Shown here: piece after piece, positions 24,414 through 39,000 of the stretch
Numbering within the stretch: position 1 is the stretch's first letter
Layout of the letters: every line of letters starts with the position of its first letter
Source of the DNA: Posidonia oceanica
Lineage: Eukaryota > Streptophyta > Magnoliopsida > Alismatales > Posidoniaceae
Reading direction: 5' to 3'
Assembly (NCBI GenBank): GCA_037176725.1
Contig: JAZBRS010000076.1
Coordinates: 123,833,001 to 123,897,000 of the forward strand
DNA: 64,000 nucleotides
Position numbers and translations under genes: made by a program
Notes under the pieces: model-generated
What the model was told of the DNA's origin: nothing
Databases searched by the model: none
Seen by the model: only the letters and a program-made list of their open reading frames with translations

Positions 24414-27400
24414 TGTTGACACCCCATTTCGGCAAGGCTGAATTGGCAGATCTCTCTGGCAGCTAGGAAAAATCCAAAATTACACCTTTCTCTTCGCCCT
24501 TCCTTTCAAATCAAAACTCCAACTCAAACCTCAAAACCGAACCTAGAACTACACCCATTTTCTAACCCAGAAAACCACCCCAAAACCCTCTCAAAACATT
24601 ACCCTGAAACCATCCAAGACCTTACCCTAAAACCATCCAAATGCAGGTCCAAATCTACACCTCTCCCTTTCTCTTCCCCTCCAAAACCAGCCTAAACTTA
24701 ACCTAGAATCACACCCCTTTCCCAAGCCCAAAAACTAACCAAAAACCATAGAAAAACTCACCATCCCTGACTTAACAAACCCACCAAAAATCCTAGAAGC
24801 TTTCAAACCAAAACCACCCCCAAAAACCCTAGGAAACTTAGGCAAAACTACCCTTTTTCTACACCTCAAAACCCTTCCAAAACTTTCTCAAAACAAAACC
24901 AAAACCTTGGGAGCAAGACTAGAGACCCTAGACTACACACCCACCAAATTTCACCCCTTTTTGAAACCTCTAAGACCTCCATTTACCCAAATTATCCTTT
25001 TCTCTCTCCTAGATTATTCTTTTCTCTCTCCTCTCTCTCTCCTGATTATCCTCCTTCTTTTCACTCCCTTCTCTCTCTTCTTCTTGCCTGGCTGTGGGTC
25101 CCCTTTGTGCATCTATCTCTTCTCAATCTTATTTCTATTTTTATCCTATTTTTGACATTTTCTTTGATTGTCAAAAAATTATTTTCCTTCAACTCCTCTC
25201 TTTCCTATTTATCCCTCCATTTCTCCCTTTTCCTCTCCTTTCTAATTTCCTCTTCTCCTCTCTTACTAAACCTCTAAAAAACCTTTAAAAACATTTAAAA
25301 CTCTAAAACAAAAGAGAAACAAGTCAAAATCCTAAAAATAAATAATTAAAAACTTAAACAAACAATCAAAAACAAATGCCTAACTAAATCCAATTAAAAA
25401 AGGAAATTAAGAATGTAATCTAAAAAATACAAAACAAACAAAAGAAAATGCTATAAAATCAGAAAAAAAAACCAAAATGTAATCGAAACAAGCCAGAGTA
25501 AAAAAGCCCTACTGAGAAAAATAAAAAAAAACAAATCCTAGAAAGAAAGAGAACAACTTAAAATACTAAGGCAAGTAATCAAAAAAAAAAGGGGGAAAAC
25601 TTAACTTAACAATTCTAAAAGAAACAATTTGAAAACTTAATTAAAAAGAAAAGAACAAACAATCAAAATTAGAAGAAAACACTTAATTAGAAACCTAACA
25701 AGAAAAACTTCACTAAAAAAATATATATTAAAAGAATTCAACAAACAAAATCAAATTTAAAACAAAACTTAAACAAAACCCTAAAAATGATTAAAATCAA
25801 AGGCTAAAACTCTCCTTAATTAATTTAAAAACGATCTTTAAAAAGCCTAATAAAAAATTCCAAAGACTTAACAAGAAAAACATAACTAAAAGACAATTTA
25901 AAAACTTAACAAACATTTAAACAAAAATCAAAAACCACTTAAAGAAAACTCAAAATCCTAATCAAAACTAAAACTCCTTAATCCTAAAATCCTAATTAAA
26001 AACAACCATTAAAAAACCTAATCTAAAAATCCTAACTTGGGCAATCACCTTAAAGTCTTTTTATTTTTATTCCCATTTTATTTTATTTTATTCTTTTTTA
26101 TCCTTCTTCTTTCTCCTCTTTCTTTCTTTTCCTTCCTTCTTCCCTTTCTTTTCTATCTCTTCTTCTTTTGGTCCAGCCCATCTGACCCAACTCTTCCCCT
26201 TCTTCCTTCCTTCTTTCTTTATTTCTTTTCTCCACAAGCCCACAGCCCATGCACGATTTCCCCTCCTCCTTCCCTCCTTCTCTTCTTCTTCTTCCATTCT
26301 TCTCCCTCTCTCTCAGGATGCAAAAACAACAGAACCTTCTCCTCTCTTTTCAAACCTCGCCTGACACCACCATGGACTTCCCGACCTCCCACCATGCCCT
26401 GTGGCCACCAGACCAACCCTCCATCACTCCCGTGCCCTGCCACCCAAAGACCAAGACCCATTCTTCCTCCCTCTGACTAGAAAAATCAGTGGAAAGAAGG
26501 GAGGACAAAAACCAAAAAAATTGGATTCAAACCAGCAGATGCTCATACACCCTCAAGCCCAGAATCTCCAGCTTCCCTTCCCCACTTCCAGAGCCAGAAA
26601 CCACCACGAAATCACCCCTGAAATTGCCTCTGAAAAGCTTCAGCACCCAACTCCATCAGAACCATCTTCTTCATTGCAAACCCACCACTACGAGCCTCCT
26701 AAAATCCCCGAACTTGGCATTTAGATTCACCAGAACCCCACCTTCACAGAACACCCAAGATCTCACCACGAAACCTCCCACAGCCACCGCATTCCACTAC
26801 AAACACTTGGGTCCCATTTCTACCCGAAATCTTCAAACATCCAGAACTCCCTCCACACTCAGTGGAATTCACTTTCGCTTCCTCCCACGCGTTCCTCGAA
26901 TAACCACCTAGCCGCCCGTGCCCTTGTCTCGGCCTGGAATGCCACACACCGTCGTACCCACCTCGGCATTCACAGCAAGAGCTCGGTCGGACCAGATCCT
27001 ACTCCGGGCTGTAGAACTTACTTCTGGAAGCTCCATCGTCTTCCTCGGACCTCCAGCGACGCCCCCGAACCACCCCAGCACCAGCAGCCGCCGCCCCGCA
27101 CCGTCACCACTTCCCTCCGGCCGGCCGAGAACCACCTAGGTGGGTGGCCCTCTCCAGCGCGCGTGAGGGGTGAAAGAACCCTCCTCCGGATTCCCCTCTT
27201 CCCCCTCTAGCTCCTCGGCCTTTCCCCGAGGCTTTTCGTTGCCTGTGCCGCCCACACGACCTCGCCGAAGTCTTCTTCTTCTCCGGCGCCCCGACCGCAG
27301 CAGTGCTCCCGCGTGCCTCCGCCGCCGTCGACGCCTCGGCGGGCCTCCTCTGCCTCCGCCACACCACGCCGGACTCCCTCGCTCCCCGCCTGTGTCGTGC

Positions 27401-27453
27401 CGACCCCTCCTCCACCGGTTCAGAGAAGTCACCGGCGAGCTCCAGCCTTCTCC

Positions 27454-27462
27454 CCTGTAAGC
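27454..27462 (+). promoter_or_regulatory. Splice-donor-like site 1, LTR D
   Basis: It reads CCT/GTAAGC at the end of the GC-rich block, where sequence turns abruptly T-rich. The equivalent position in LTRs A, B and C reads CAG/GTAA or CAG/GTAAN. Confidence 0.45.
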
Positions 27463-28630
27463 ACGCCCTCCACTGTTTTTTTATTTTTTTCATTAACTTA
27501 TCATGTTTTCCTTACATTGCATTGCTATCATATTAAGTTTCTAATATTGCATCTAAGTCCTGCTCAGTTTAAGATCTATTTATATTTGAATTGAAATCAT
27601 ATTGAATTGCAATTAAAACCTATATTTTTGCTTATTTGCACTTTCATCCATATGCAGTTCATTTTCTTTAGTTGTCTTTTAAATTAAGTCCTGCATGTTT
27701 CTTTTATTACATATTGGTTCTCTGCTGTTGTGGTTTAACTTTATCTCTTTAGATCTAGTCCAGTAAGTTGCTATATTTGCATATCAGTCCGTTCTTAGTT
27801 CAACATAGCTTGCTGTGCTTTACCGTCTGCCCCAGCATGTTTTTATTTTTGCAATTAGGTCCTTTAGTTGTTAAATGCCATCTAAATGCTTGCTGTTATC
27901 TTATTAAATTGCTATTAAGTCCTGATCTTTGCATTATTTGCAACATGGTCCTCTGATCTGTTATCAAGCATTCTGTTTTCATCCTTCATTTACTACATTG
28001 CATTCTTAGCCCTTGTTTCCTGATTTTGCACATAGGTCCTCTGCATCATGCATAGCATGCATTTAGCTTGCATTTTTCTTACAAAAATTGCATTTCAACC
28101 CCTACATGTTTTAAAATTGCATATAGGTCCTTTAGTTGATTGCAAAGCTTATTCCAATACATGTTTACCTTGTTAGATTGCATTTTAAACCCTGCATCTT
28201 GCAAAATTGCATTCAGACTCCCGAGTTTTCAAAAATCTTGCATTTAGACTCCCAATTCTTCAAGATCTTTGCATTTAGGCCCCCACTTTCTCAAAAATTG
28301 CATATAAATTCCCAATTTTTCTGAAAAATCATCCTTCGGTCTTTTCTTGCATTTTGCATGCATTGCACTCACGCATTCTTGCATCTGGCATTCTTGCACA
28401 CACTTAAACACTCTTAGCTCCCATTCACAGGGGAGGACCTGTTTTGCACACCCCTAGGACCTCCTTTACACTTAGATCCATTCTTCTCTCCTGTTCTGAC
28501 CCCTCTGCCTTGAAGCTGGGATATCTTCTGATCCGACCATTGGATCTTCTCAACCAAGCTACCTGGACGAGCCCGGCGGAGCGCTCTTCAGCATGGACCA
28601 AGCAGATCTCAGATAAGGCTTCCGATTTCC

Positions 28631-28639
28631 CAGGTAAGT
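28631..28639 (+). promoter_or_regulatory. Splice-donor-like site 2, LTR D
   Basis: It reads CAG/GTAAGT, a perfect plant donor consensus. It ends a block of about 115-120 bp that follows a pyrimidine-rich stretch ending GCCTTGAAG (28509-28517), a possible acceptor. Confidence 0.55.
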
Positions 28640-29089
28640 CCTCCTGAACCCTTGCACAGCATTTATTTGCACACCATTTGCATTGCATGCATCGTTTTCG
28701 CTTTCTGTTTCCTCGAACATGTAGAATAGGACTTCCTCTTCTTATCTATCAGCTCTGCTCCCCTTTTTCGCATATTCCCAAGTGCTTTGTGTTGTGTTTC
28801 CCCTAGATTCACCACTAATTACAACTTTCTTCCCCCTTTTCCACGATCTGATCGCACTGCGAGCTTTGGGCAGCGTGCGAGAAATATCGTGGGACGGTTT
28901 AGTGGGAAACAGTTACAAAATGGAGGTGATCCTTCCACTTGCTTATCTTCCCCATTGTAGGTCTTTACACCTACTCTGCGTGGCCCTTAAACAGTGTCTG
29001 TTCTCACACACGCACTGTTTGCTTCTCCTTTCGCTTCTCTTGTCCCCTCTCTTTGCATTTGCATCTGCATGGCTTTGTCGATGTTTTAT

Positions 29090-29790
29090 TCCGCTTCGTT
29101 TTTTGGCACCGTTTCGCGTGCCCGCTCCGTCTTTGGCACCACCTTGCGTGCCCGTTTTGCTTTTGGCATCGTTTTGCATGCCCGCTCTGCTTTTGGCACC
29201 GTTTCGCGTGCCCGCTTTGCTCTTGGCACCGTTTTGCGTGCCCGCTTTGTTTTCTGGCAACGTCTTGCGTGCCCGCTTTGTTTTTGGCACCGTTTCGAGT
29301 GCCCGCTCTGTCTTGGCACCGTTTTCCATGCTCCCTTCGCTTTTGGCACCGTTTTGCATGCCGCTTTGTCTTTCTGCACTGTCTTGCGTGCTGGCTTTGT
29401 TTTCCGCACCGTTTTGCGTGCCTGCCTTGTCTTTTGGCACCGTTTTGCGTGCCTGCTCTGTTTTTGGCACTGTTTTGAGTGCTCGCTTCGTTTTCTGGCA
29501 CCGTTTCGCGTGCCCGCTTTGTTTTTGGCACCATTTCGCGTGCCTGCTTCGTCTTTGGCAGCGTTTTGCGTGCCCGCTTTGCTTTTGGCACCGTTTTGCA
29601 TGCCCGCCTTGTCTTTTGGCACTGTTTCGCGTGCCTGCTCTGTTTTTGGCACCGTTTTGCGTGCCTGCTTTGCTTTTGGCACCGTTTTGTGTGCCTGCTT
29701 TGCTTTTGGCACCGTTTTGAGTGCCGCTTTGCTTTCTTGCACTGTTTTGCGTGCCACTTTGCTTTCTCACACTGTTTTGCATGTCGATCT
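29090..29790 (+). repeat. LTR minisatellite, about 30 bp, LTR D (expanded)
   Basis: About 23 units have the form TTTTGGCACCGTTTTGCGTG plus CCCGCTTTGC, making it the longest of the four LTR arrays. Each unit carries GGCAC, eight bases, GTGCC. Because most units are 30 bp, it gives long open frames in several phases (up to 312 codons), which are not genes. Confidence 0.92.
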
Positions 29791-29996
29791 TATTTTCTTG
29801 CTTGGTTTTGAATGTTAATCCATGCATTTCCCCCGGTTTTCCTTGTCTCCCGATAATAGACACGGTGGTGACTCTAAATTGTCATATCTTCTTCTTTTCT
29901 TATCTTTTCTCCTCTGTTGTAAGTATTTTCGAGTTGAGCCCTCCTCCTCGGACATAACTGCTAATAGTAAGCCTGATTCTGATTGGGATTACTACA

Positions 29997-30001
29997 CCTA
30001 T
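29997..30001. other. Target site duplication CCTAT, right copy
   Basis: This CCTAT is identical to 24409-24413 and begins the resumed satellite. Confidence 0.92.
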
Positions 30002-33000
30002 CATTCCTGACCTCTTCTAGGTCTTGTTTGGGCTTGCACCAGTCATTCCTGGCGGTCTGTTCTTGGTAAGGCTTGTACTTATCATTCCTGACCTCTTCCA
30101 GGTCTTGTTAGGGCTCGAACCAACCATTCCTGGCGGTCCGGTCTTGGTAAGGCTCGTACATATCATTCTTGACCTCTTCCGGGTCATGTTAGGGCATGCA
30201 CCGATCATTCCTGGCGGTTTGGTCTTGATAAGGCCCGTACTTATCATTCCTGACCTCTTCTGGGTCTTGTTAGGGCTAGCACCTATCATTCTTGGGGGTC
30301 CGGTCTTGATAAGGCTTGTACTTAACATTCCTGACCTCTTCGGGTTTTGTTAGGGCTTGCACCTATCATTCCTCACGGTCCGGTCTCGATAAGCTTGTAC
30401 TTATCATTCCTGACCACTTCCGGGTCTTGTTAGGGCTTGCACCTATCATTCCAGGCGGTCCAGTCTTATATGGCTTGTACGTATCATTCCTGACCTCTTC
30501 GGGTCTTGTTAGGGCTTGCACGTATCATTCTTGGCGGTCCGGTCATGATAAGGCTTGTACATATCATTCCTGACCTCTACCGAGTCGTGTTAGCGCTTGC
30601 ACCTATCATTCCTAGCAGTCCGGTCTTGATAAGGCTGGCACTTATCAATCCTGACCACTTTCGGGTCTTGTTAGGGCTTGCACCAATCATTCCTGGCGGT
30701 CTGGTCTTGATAAGGCTCGTACTTATCATTCCTTACCTCTTCCGGGTCTTCTAGGGCTTGCACTTATCATTCCTGGCAGTCCGGTCTTGATAAGGCACAT
30801 ACTTATCATTCCTGACCTCTTCCTTGTCTTGTTAGGCCTTCCACCTAACATTCCTGGGGGTCCGGTCTTGATAAGGCCTGTACTTATCATTCCTGACCTC
30901 TTCCTGGTCTTGTATGGGCTTCCACCTATCATTCCTGGCGGTCCGGTCTTTGTAAGGTCTGTACTTATCATTCCCAACCTCTTCCTTGTTTTGTTAAGGC
31001 TTGCACCAATCATTCCTGGTGGTCCGATCTTGATAAGGCGTGTACTTATCATTCCGGACCTCTTCCGAGTCATGTCAGAGCTTGCACCTATCATTCCTGG
31101 CGGTCAAGTATTGATAAGGCTTGTACTTATCAATCCTGACCTCTTCTTGGTCTTGTTAGGGATTGCACCTAACATTCCTGGTGGTCCTGTCTTGATACGG
31201 CTTGTACTTATCATTCCTGACCTCTTCCGGGTCTTGTTAGGGCTTGCACCTTTCGTTCCTAGTGGTCCGGTCAACATAGCGCTTGTACCTATCATTCCGG
31301 ACCTCTTCCGGGTCTTGTTAGGGCTTGCACCTATCATTCCTAGCGGTTCGGTCTTGATAAGGCTTGTACTTATCATTCCTAACCTCTTCTGAGTCTTGTC
31401 AGAGCTTGCACCAATCATTCTTGGCGGTCAGGTATTGATAAGGCTTATATTTATCAATCCTGACATCTTCCTGGTCTTGTTAGGCCATGCACCTCTCATT
31501 CCTGGTGGTCCTATCATGATACGGCATGTACTTATCATTCCTGACCGCTTCCGGGTCTTGTTGGGGCTTGCACCTTTCATTCCTGCCGGTCCGGTCTTGA
31601 TTAGGCTTCAACTTATCATTCCTGACCACTTCGGGTCATGTTAGGGCTCGCACCTATCATTCCTAGCGGTCCGGTCTTGATTAGGCTTGTACTTATCAAT
31701 CCTGACCTCTTCCGGGTTTTGTTAGGGCTTGCACCTATCATTCCTAGTGGTCTGGTCTTGATTAGGCTTGTACGTATCATTCCTAATCACATCCGCATCT
31801 TGTTAGGGCTTGCACCTATCATTCCTGGCGGTCCGGTCTTTGTAAGGCAAGTACTTGTCATTCCCAACCTCTTCCTTGTTTTGTTAGTTCTTGCACCTAT
31901 CAATCCTAGTGGTCCGGTCTTGATAAGGCATGTACTTATCATTCCTGACCTCTTACGTGTCTTGTCAGAGCTTGCACCTATCACTCCTGGCAGTCAAGTA
32001 TTGATAAGGCCTGTACTTATCAATCCTGACCTCTTCCTAGTCTTGTTAGGGCATGCACCTATCATTCCTGGTGGTCCTGTCTTGATACGGCATGTACATA
32101 TCATTCCTGACCTCATTTGGGTCTTGTTAGGGCTTACACCTTTCATTCCTGGCGGTCCGATCATCATAAGGCTTGTACTTATCATTCTGGACCTCTTCCG
32201 GGTCTTGTCAGGGCTTGCACCTATCATTCCAAGCGGTTCGGTCTTGATAAGGCTTCAACATAACATTCCTGACCTCTTCGGGTCTTGTTAGGGCTTGCAC
32301 CTATCATTCCTAGCGGTCCGGTCTTGATATGGCTTGTACCTATCATTACAGACCTCTTCCAGGTCTTGTTTGGGCTCGCTCCTATCATTCCTGGCAGTCT
32401 GGTCTTGATAAGGCAAGTACTTATCATTCCTGACCTCTTCCGGGTCCTGTTAGGGCTTGCACCGATCATTCCTAGTGGTCTGGTTTTGATAAGGCTTCAA
32501 CATAACATTCTTGACCTCTTCGGGTCTTGTTAGGGCTTGCACCTATCATTCCTAGCGGTCCGGTCTTGATATGGCTTGTACCTATCATTCTTGACCTCTT
32601 CCAGGTCTTGTTTGGGCTCACTCCTATCATTCCTGGCGGTCTGGTCTTGTTAAGGCGTGTACTTATCATTCCAGACCCCTTCCGGGTCCTATTAGGGCTT
32701 GCACCTCTCATTCCTACTGGTCTGGTCCTGATAAGGCTTGTACTTATCATTCCTATCCTCTATGGATCTTGTTAGGGCTGGCACCTATCATTCCTGGCGG
32801 TCCGGTCTTGATAAGGCTTGTACTTATCGTTCCTGACATCTTCCAGGTCTTGTTAGGGCTTGCACCTATCATTCCTAGTGGTCTGGTCTTGATAAGGCTT
32901 GTACTTATCATTCCTGGTGGTCTGGTCTTGATTAGGCTTGTACGTATCATTCCTAATCTCTTCCGCGTCTTATTAGGGCTTGCACCTATCATTCCTGGCG

Positions 33001-36000
33001 GTACGGTCTTTGTAAGGCATGTACTTGTCAGTCCCAACCTCTTCCTTGTTTTTTTAGTTCTTGCACCTATCAATCCTGGTGGTCCGGTCTTGATAAGGCT
33101 TGTACTTTTCATTCCTGACCTCTTCTGTGTCTTGTCAGAGCTTGCACCTATCACTCCTGGCAATCAAGTATTGATAAGGCCTGTACTTATCAATCCTGAC
33201 CACTTCCCAGTCTTGTTAGGGCATGCACCTATCATTCCTGGTGGTCCTGTCTTGATACGGCATGTACTTATCATTCCTGACCTCTTCTGGGTCTTGTTAG
33301 GGCTTGCACCTTTCATTCATGGCTGTCCGGTCATCATAGGGCTTGTACTTATCATTCCGGACCTCTTCCAGGTCTTGTTAGGGCTTGCACCTATCATTCC
33401 AAGCGGTTCGGTCATGATAAGGCTTCAACATAACATTCCTGACCTCTTCGGGTCTTGTTAGGGCTTGCACCTATCATTCCTAGCGGTCAGGTCTTGATAT
33501 GGCTTGTACCTATCATTCCTGACCTCTTCCAGGTCTTGTTTGGGCTCGCTCCTATCATTCCTGGCGGTCTGGTCATGATAAGGCTTGTACTTATCATTTC
33601 GGACCTCTTCCGGGTCTTGTTAGGGCTTGCACCCGTCTTTCCAAGCGGTTCGTTCTTGATAAGGCTTCAACGTAACAATCTTGACCTCTTCGGGTCTTGT
33701 TAGGGCTTGCACCTATCATTCCTAGCGGTCCGGTCTTGATATGGCTTGTACCTATCATTCCTGACCTCTTCCAGGTCTTGTTTGGGCTCGCTCCTATCAT
33801 TCCTGGCGGTCTGGTCTTGTTAAGGCGTGTACTTATCATTCCAGACCTCTTCCGGGTCCTGTTAGAGCTTGCACCTCTCATTCCTACTGGTCTGGTCTTG
33901 ATAAGGCTTGTACTTATCATTCCTGTCCTCTACGGATCTTGTTAGGGCTGGCACCTATCATTCTTGGCGGTCCGGTATTGATAAGGCTTGTACTTATCGT
34001 TCCTGACATCTTCCGGGTCTTGTTAGGGCTTGCACGTATCATTCCCAGCGGTCTGGTCTTGATAAGGCTTGTACTTATCATTCCTGACCACTTTCGGGTC
34101 TCGTTAGGCCTTGCACCTATCATTCCTGGCGGTCTGGTCTTGATAAGGCTTCTACTAATAATTCCTGACATCATCCAGATCTTCTTAGGGCTAGCACCAA
34201 TCATTCCTGGCGGTCCGGTCTTGATAAGGCTTGTACTTATCATTCCTGACCTGTTTCGGGTCTTGTCAGCGCTTGCACCTAACATTCCAGGCGGTCCGAT
34301 CTTGATAAGGTAGGTACTTATCAATCCTGACCTCTTCTTGGTCTTTTTAGGGCTTGCGGCTAACATTCCTGGCAGTCCGGTCTTGATATGGCTTGTACTT
34401 TTCATTCATTACCACTTCTGAGTCTTGTTGGGGCTTGCACCTATCATTCTTGCTGGTCCGGTCTGGGAAAGGCATGAACTTATCATTCCGGACCTCTTCC
34501 GGGTCTAGTTAGGGCTTGCACCTATCATTCCTGACGGTCCGGTCTTCATAAGCCTTGTACTAATCATTCCGGACCTCGTCCGGGTCTTGTTTGGGCTCGC
34601 TCCTGTCATTCCTGGTGGTCGGGTCTTGATAAGGCTCGTACTTATCATTCCTGACCTCTTCCAAGTCTTGTTTGGGCCTGCACCAATCATTCCTGGTGGT
34701 CCATTCTTGATAAAGCTTGCACAAATCATTCCTGACCTCTTCCGGGTCGTGTTTGGGCTTGAACTAATCTTTCCTGGCGGTCCGGTCATGATAAGGCTCG
34801 TACACATCATTCCTGACCTCTTCCAGGTCTTGTTAGGGCTTGCACCTATCATTCCTGGGGGTCCGGTCTTGATAAGGCTCGTACTTAACATTCCTGACCT
34901 CTTCCTGGTCATGTTAGGGCTTCCACCAATCATTCCTGGGGGTCCGGTCTCGATAAGGCATGTACTTATCATTCCTGACCTCTTCCGGGTTATGTTATGG
35001 CTTGCACCTATCATTCCTGGTGGTCCAGTCATGATAAGCTTGTACTTATCATTCCTGACCTCTACCGGGTCATGTTCGGGCTTGCACCTATCATTCCTGG
35101 GGGTCTGGTATTGATAAGGCTTGTACTTATCATTCCTGACCTCTTCCTGGTCTTGTTAGGGCTTGCAGCTATCATTCTCGGCGGTCCTATCATGATTGGG
35201 CATGTACTTATCATTCCTGACCTCTTCCGGGTCTTGTTAGGGCTTGCACCTTTCATTCCTGGCGGTCCAGTCGTGATAGGGCTTGTACTTATCATTCCGG
35301 TCCTCTTCTAGGTCTTGTTAGGGCTTGCGCCTATCAATCGTAGCGGTCCGGTCTTGATTAGGCTTCTACTTATCATTCCTGACCTCTTCGGGTCTTGTTA
35401 GGGCTTGCACCAATAATTCCAAGCGGTCCAGTCTTGATAGGACTTGAACTTATCATTCCTGACCTCTTCCAGGTCTTGTTTGGGCTCGCACCTATCATTC
35501 CTGGCGGTCCAGTCATGATCAGGCTTGTACTTATCATTCCTGACCTCTTCGGGTCCTGTTAGGGCTAGCACCTATCATTCCTAGCGGTCTGGTCTTGATA
35601 AGGCTTGCACCTATCATTCCTGACCTCTTTGGGTCTTGTTAGAGTTTGCACCTATCATTCCTAGCGGTCTGGTCTTGATAAGGCTTGTACTTATCCTTCC
35701 TGACATCTTACGGGTCTAGTTAGGGCTTGCTCCTATCATTCCTGGCGGTCTGGTCTTCAAAAGGCTTGTACTAATTATTCCTGACCTCATCTAGTTCTTG
35801 TTAGGGCTTGCACCTATCATTCCTGGCGGTCCGATCATGATAAGGCTCTTACCTATCATTCCTGACCTCTTCCGGGTCTTGTTAGGGCTTGCTCCTATCA
35901 TTCCTGGCAGTCCAGCCTTGATAAGGTATGTACCTATCAATCCTGACCTCCTCCTGGTCATTTTAGGGCTTGCGCCTATCATTCCTGGCGGTACCGTCTT

Positions 36001-39000
36001 GATAAGGCTTGTACTTATCCTTCATGACCACTTCTGTGTCTTGTTAGGGCTTGCACCTATCATTCTTGGCGGTCCGGTCTTGGAAAGGCATGTACTTATC
36101 ATTCCTGACCTCTTCCGGGTCGCACCTATCAGTCCTGGCAGTCTGGTCTTGATAAGGCATGTACAAATCATTCCTGACCTCTTCCGGGTTATATTAGGGC
36201 TTGCTCCTATCATTCCGGGCGGTCCGGTCTTGATATGCTTGTACATATCATTCCTGACATCTTCCGGTTCTTGTTAGGGCTTGCACGTATCATTCCTGGT
36301 GGTCTAGTCTTGATAAGGCTTGTACTTATCAATGCTGACCCCTTCCAGGTCTTGTTAGGGCTTGCACCTATCATTCTTGGCGGTCCGGTCTTGATAAGGC
36401 TTGTACATATTGTTGCTGACATCTTCCGGGTTTTGTTAGGGCTTGCACCTATCATTCCTAGCGGTCAAGTCGTGATAAGGCTTGTACTTATCATTCCTGA
36501 CCTCTTTTGGGTCTCGTTAGGGCTTGCACCTATCATTCCTGGCAGTCCGGTCTTGATAAGGCTTGTACGTATCGTTCCTGACCTCCTCCGGGTTTTGTTT
36601 GGGCTTGCACCTATCATTCCGGACGGTCCGGTCTTAATAAGCTTGTACTTATCATTCCTGACCTCTTCCAGGTCTTGTTAGGGCTTGCACCTGCCATTCC
36701 AGGCGGTCCGGTCGTGATAAGGCTTGTACTTATCATTCCTGACCTCTTCCGGGTCTTGTTAGGGCTTGCACCTATCATTCCTGGTGGTCTGGTCTTGATA
36801 TGGCCTGTACATATCATTCCTAACCTCCTCCGGGTCGTGTTAGGGCTAGCACCTATCATTTCGAGCGGTCCGGTTTTGATAAGGCGTGTACATATCATTC
36901 CTGACCTCTTCCGGGTCTTGTTTGGGCTTGCACCTATCATTCTTATCGGTCAGGTTTTGATAAGGCTTGTAATTGTCATTCCTGACCTCTTCCAGGTCTT
37001 GTTTGGGCTTGCACCTATCATTCCTGGCAGTCCTGTCTAGATAAGGCATGTTCGTATCATTCTAGACCACTTCCGGGTCTTGTTAGGGCTTGCACCTATC
37101 TTTCCTGGCGGTCCGGTCATGATAGGGCTTGTACTTATCATTCCGAACCTCTTCCAGCTCTTGTTAGGGCTTGCACCTATCTTTCCTGTCGGTCCGGATT
37201 TGATAAGGCGTGTACTTATCATTCCTAACCTCTTCCGGGTCTTCTTAGGGCAAGCACCTATCATTCCTAGCGGTCCGGTCTTGATTAGGCATGTACATAT
37301 CATTCATGACCACCTCTAGGTCTTGTTGGGGCTTGCACCTATCATTCCTGGCGGTCCGGTCATGGAAAGGCATGTACTTATCATTCCAGACCTCTTCCGG
37401 GTCATGTTAGGGCTTGCACCTATGATTCCTAGTGCTCCGGTCATCGTAAGGCTTGTACTAATCATTCCGTTGCTCTTTCGGGTCTTCTTAGGGCTTGTAC
37501 CTATCATTCCTGGCGGTCCGGTCTTGATAAGGCTCGTACCTATCATTCCTGACCTCTTCCAGGTCGTGTTAGGGCTTGCACCAATCATTCTTGGCGGTCC
37601 ATTCTAGAGAAGGCTTGTACTTATCATTCCTAACCTCCTCCGGGTCTTGTTAAGGCTTGAACCAATCATTCCTGGCGGTCTGGTCATGATACGGCTCGTA
37701 CATATCATTCCTGACCTCTTCTGGGTCATGTTAGGGCTTGCACCCATCATTCCTGGCGGTCCGGTCTTGATAAGGCTCGTACTTATGATTCCTGACCTCT
37801 ACCTGGTCTTGCTAGGGCTTCCACCTATCATTCCTGGGGGTCCGGTCTTGATAAGGCTTGTTCTTATCGTTCCTGACCTCTTCCGGCTTATGTTGGGGCA
37901 TGCAGCTTTCATTCCTGGCGGTCCGGTCTTGATAAGCATGTACTTCTCATTCCAAACCTCTACCGGGTCATGTTAGGGCTTGCACCTATCTTTCCTGGCG
38001 GTCTGGTATTGATAAGGCTTGTACTTATCATTCTTGACCTCTTCCTGGTCTTGTTAGGGCTTGCACCTATCATTCTCGGCGGTCCTGTCATGATTAGGCA
38101 CATACTAATCATTCCTGACCTCTTCCGGGTCTTGTTAGGGCATGCACCTTTCATTCCTAGCGGTCCAGTCATGATAGGGCTTGCACTTATCATTCCGGTC
38201 CTCTTTTGGGTCTTGTTAGGGCTTGCACCTATCAATCGTAGCGGTCCGGTCTTGATCTGGCTTCTACTTATCATTCCTGACCTCTTCGGGTCTTGTTAGG
38301 GCTTGCACCAATCATTCCTAGCGGTCCGGTCTTGATAGGGCTTGAACTTATCATTCCTGACCACTTCCAGGCCTTGTTTGGGCTCGCACCTATCATTCCT
38401 GGCAGTCCAGTCTTGATCAGGATTGTATTTATCATTCCTGACCACTTCCGGGTCCTGTTATGGCTAGCACCTATCATTGCTAGCGGTCTACTCATGTTAA
38501 GGCTTATACTTATCATTCCTGAGCTCTTTCGGGTCTCGTTAGGGCTTGCACCAATCACTCCTAGCAGTTCGGTCTTGATAAGGCTTGTACTTATCGTTCC
38601 TGACCTCCTCCGGGTTTCGTTTGGGCTTGCACCTATCATTCCGGGCGGTACGGTCTTGATGAGCTTGTACTTATCATTCCTGACCTCTTCTGGGTCATGT
38701 TAAAGCTTGCACCTGTCATTCCAGGCAGTCCGGTCTTGATAAGGCTTGTACTTATCATTCCTGACCACTTCTGGGTCTTGTTAGGGCTTGCACCTATCAT
38801 TCCTGGTGGTCTGGTCTTGATAAGGCTTGTACATATCATTCCTAACCTCCTACGGGTCGTGTTAGGGCTAGCACCTATCATTCCAAGCGGTCCGGTCTTG
38901 ATAAGGCGTGTACTTATCATTCCTGACCTCTTTCGGGTCTTGTTAGGGCTTGCATCTTTCTTTCCTGGTGGTCCGGTCTTGATAAGGCTCGTACTTAACA

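Larger units (their letters stand above)
24414..29996 (+). mobile_element. Solo LTR (LTR D, 5583 bp) inserted in satellite
   Basis: It starts TGTTGACACCCC and ends GGGATTACTACA, with CCTAT on both sides and satellite in register outside. No PBS or internal sequence follows, so it is a solo LTR left by LTR-LTR recombination. It is the only copy in plus orientation and is therefore an inverted repeat of LTRs A, B and C. Segment order is: C/A-rich (24414-24900), CT-rich (24900-25270), A-rich (25270-26040), CT-rich (26040-26350), GC-rich exon-like (26350-27456), T-rich with repeated TTGCATNTAGGTCC words (27457-28430), a second exon-like block (about 28520-28633), and the minisatellite (29090-29790). 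The sequence just inside its 5' end differs from A, B and C, suggesting another subfamily. Confidence 0.95.

Noticed and set aside
28782..29863. ORFs of 179-312 aa on both strands in LTR D, and the KRARKTVPK ORF at 53835-54470
   Set aside because: They are translations of the 30-bp LTR minisatellite; open in several frames and on both strands, with no non-repeat domain.
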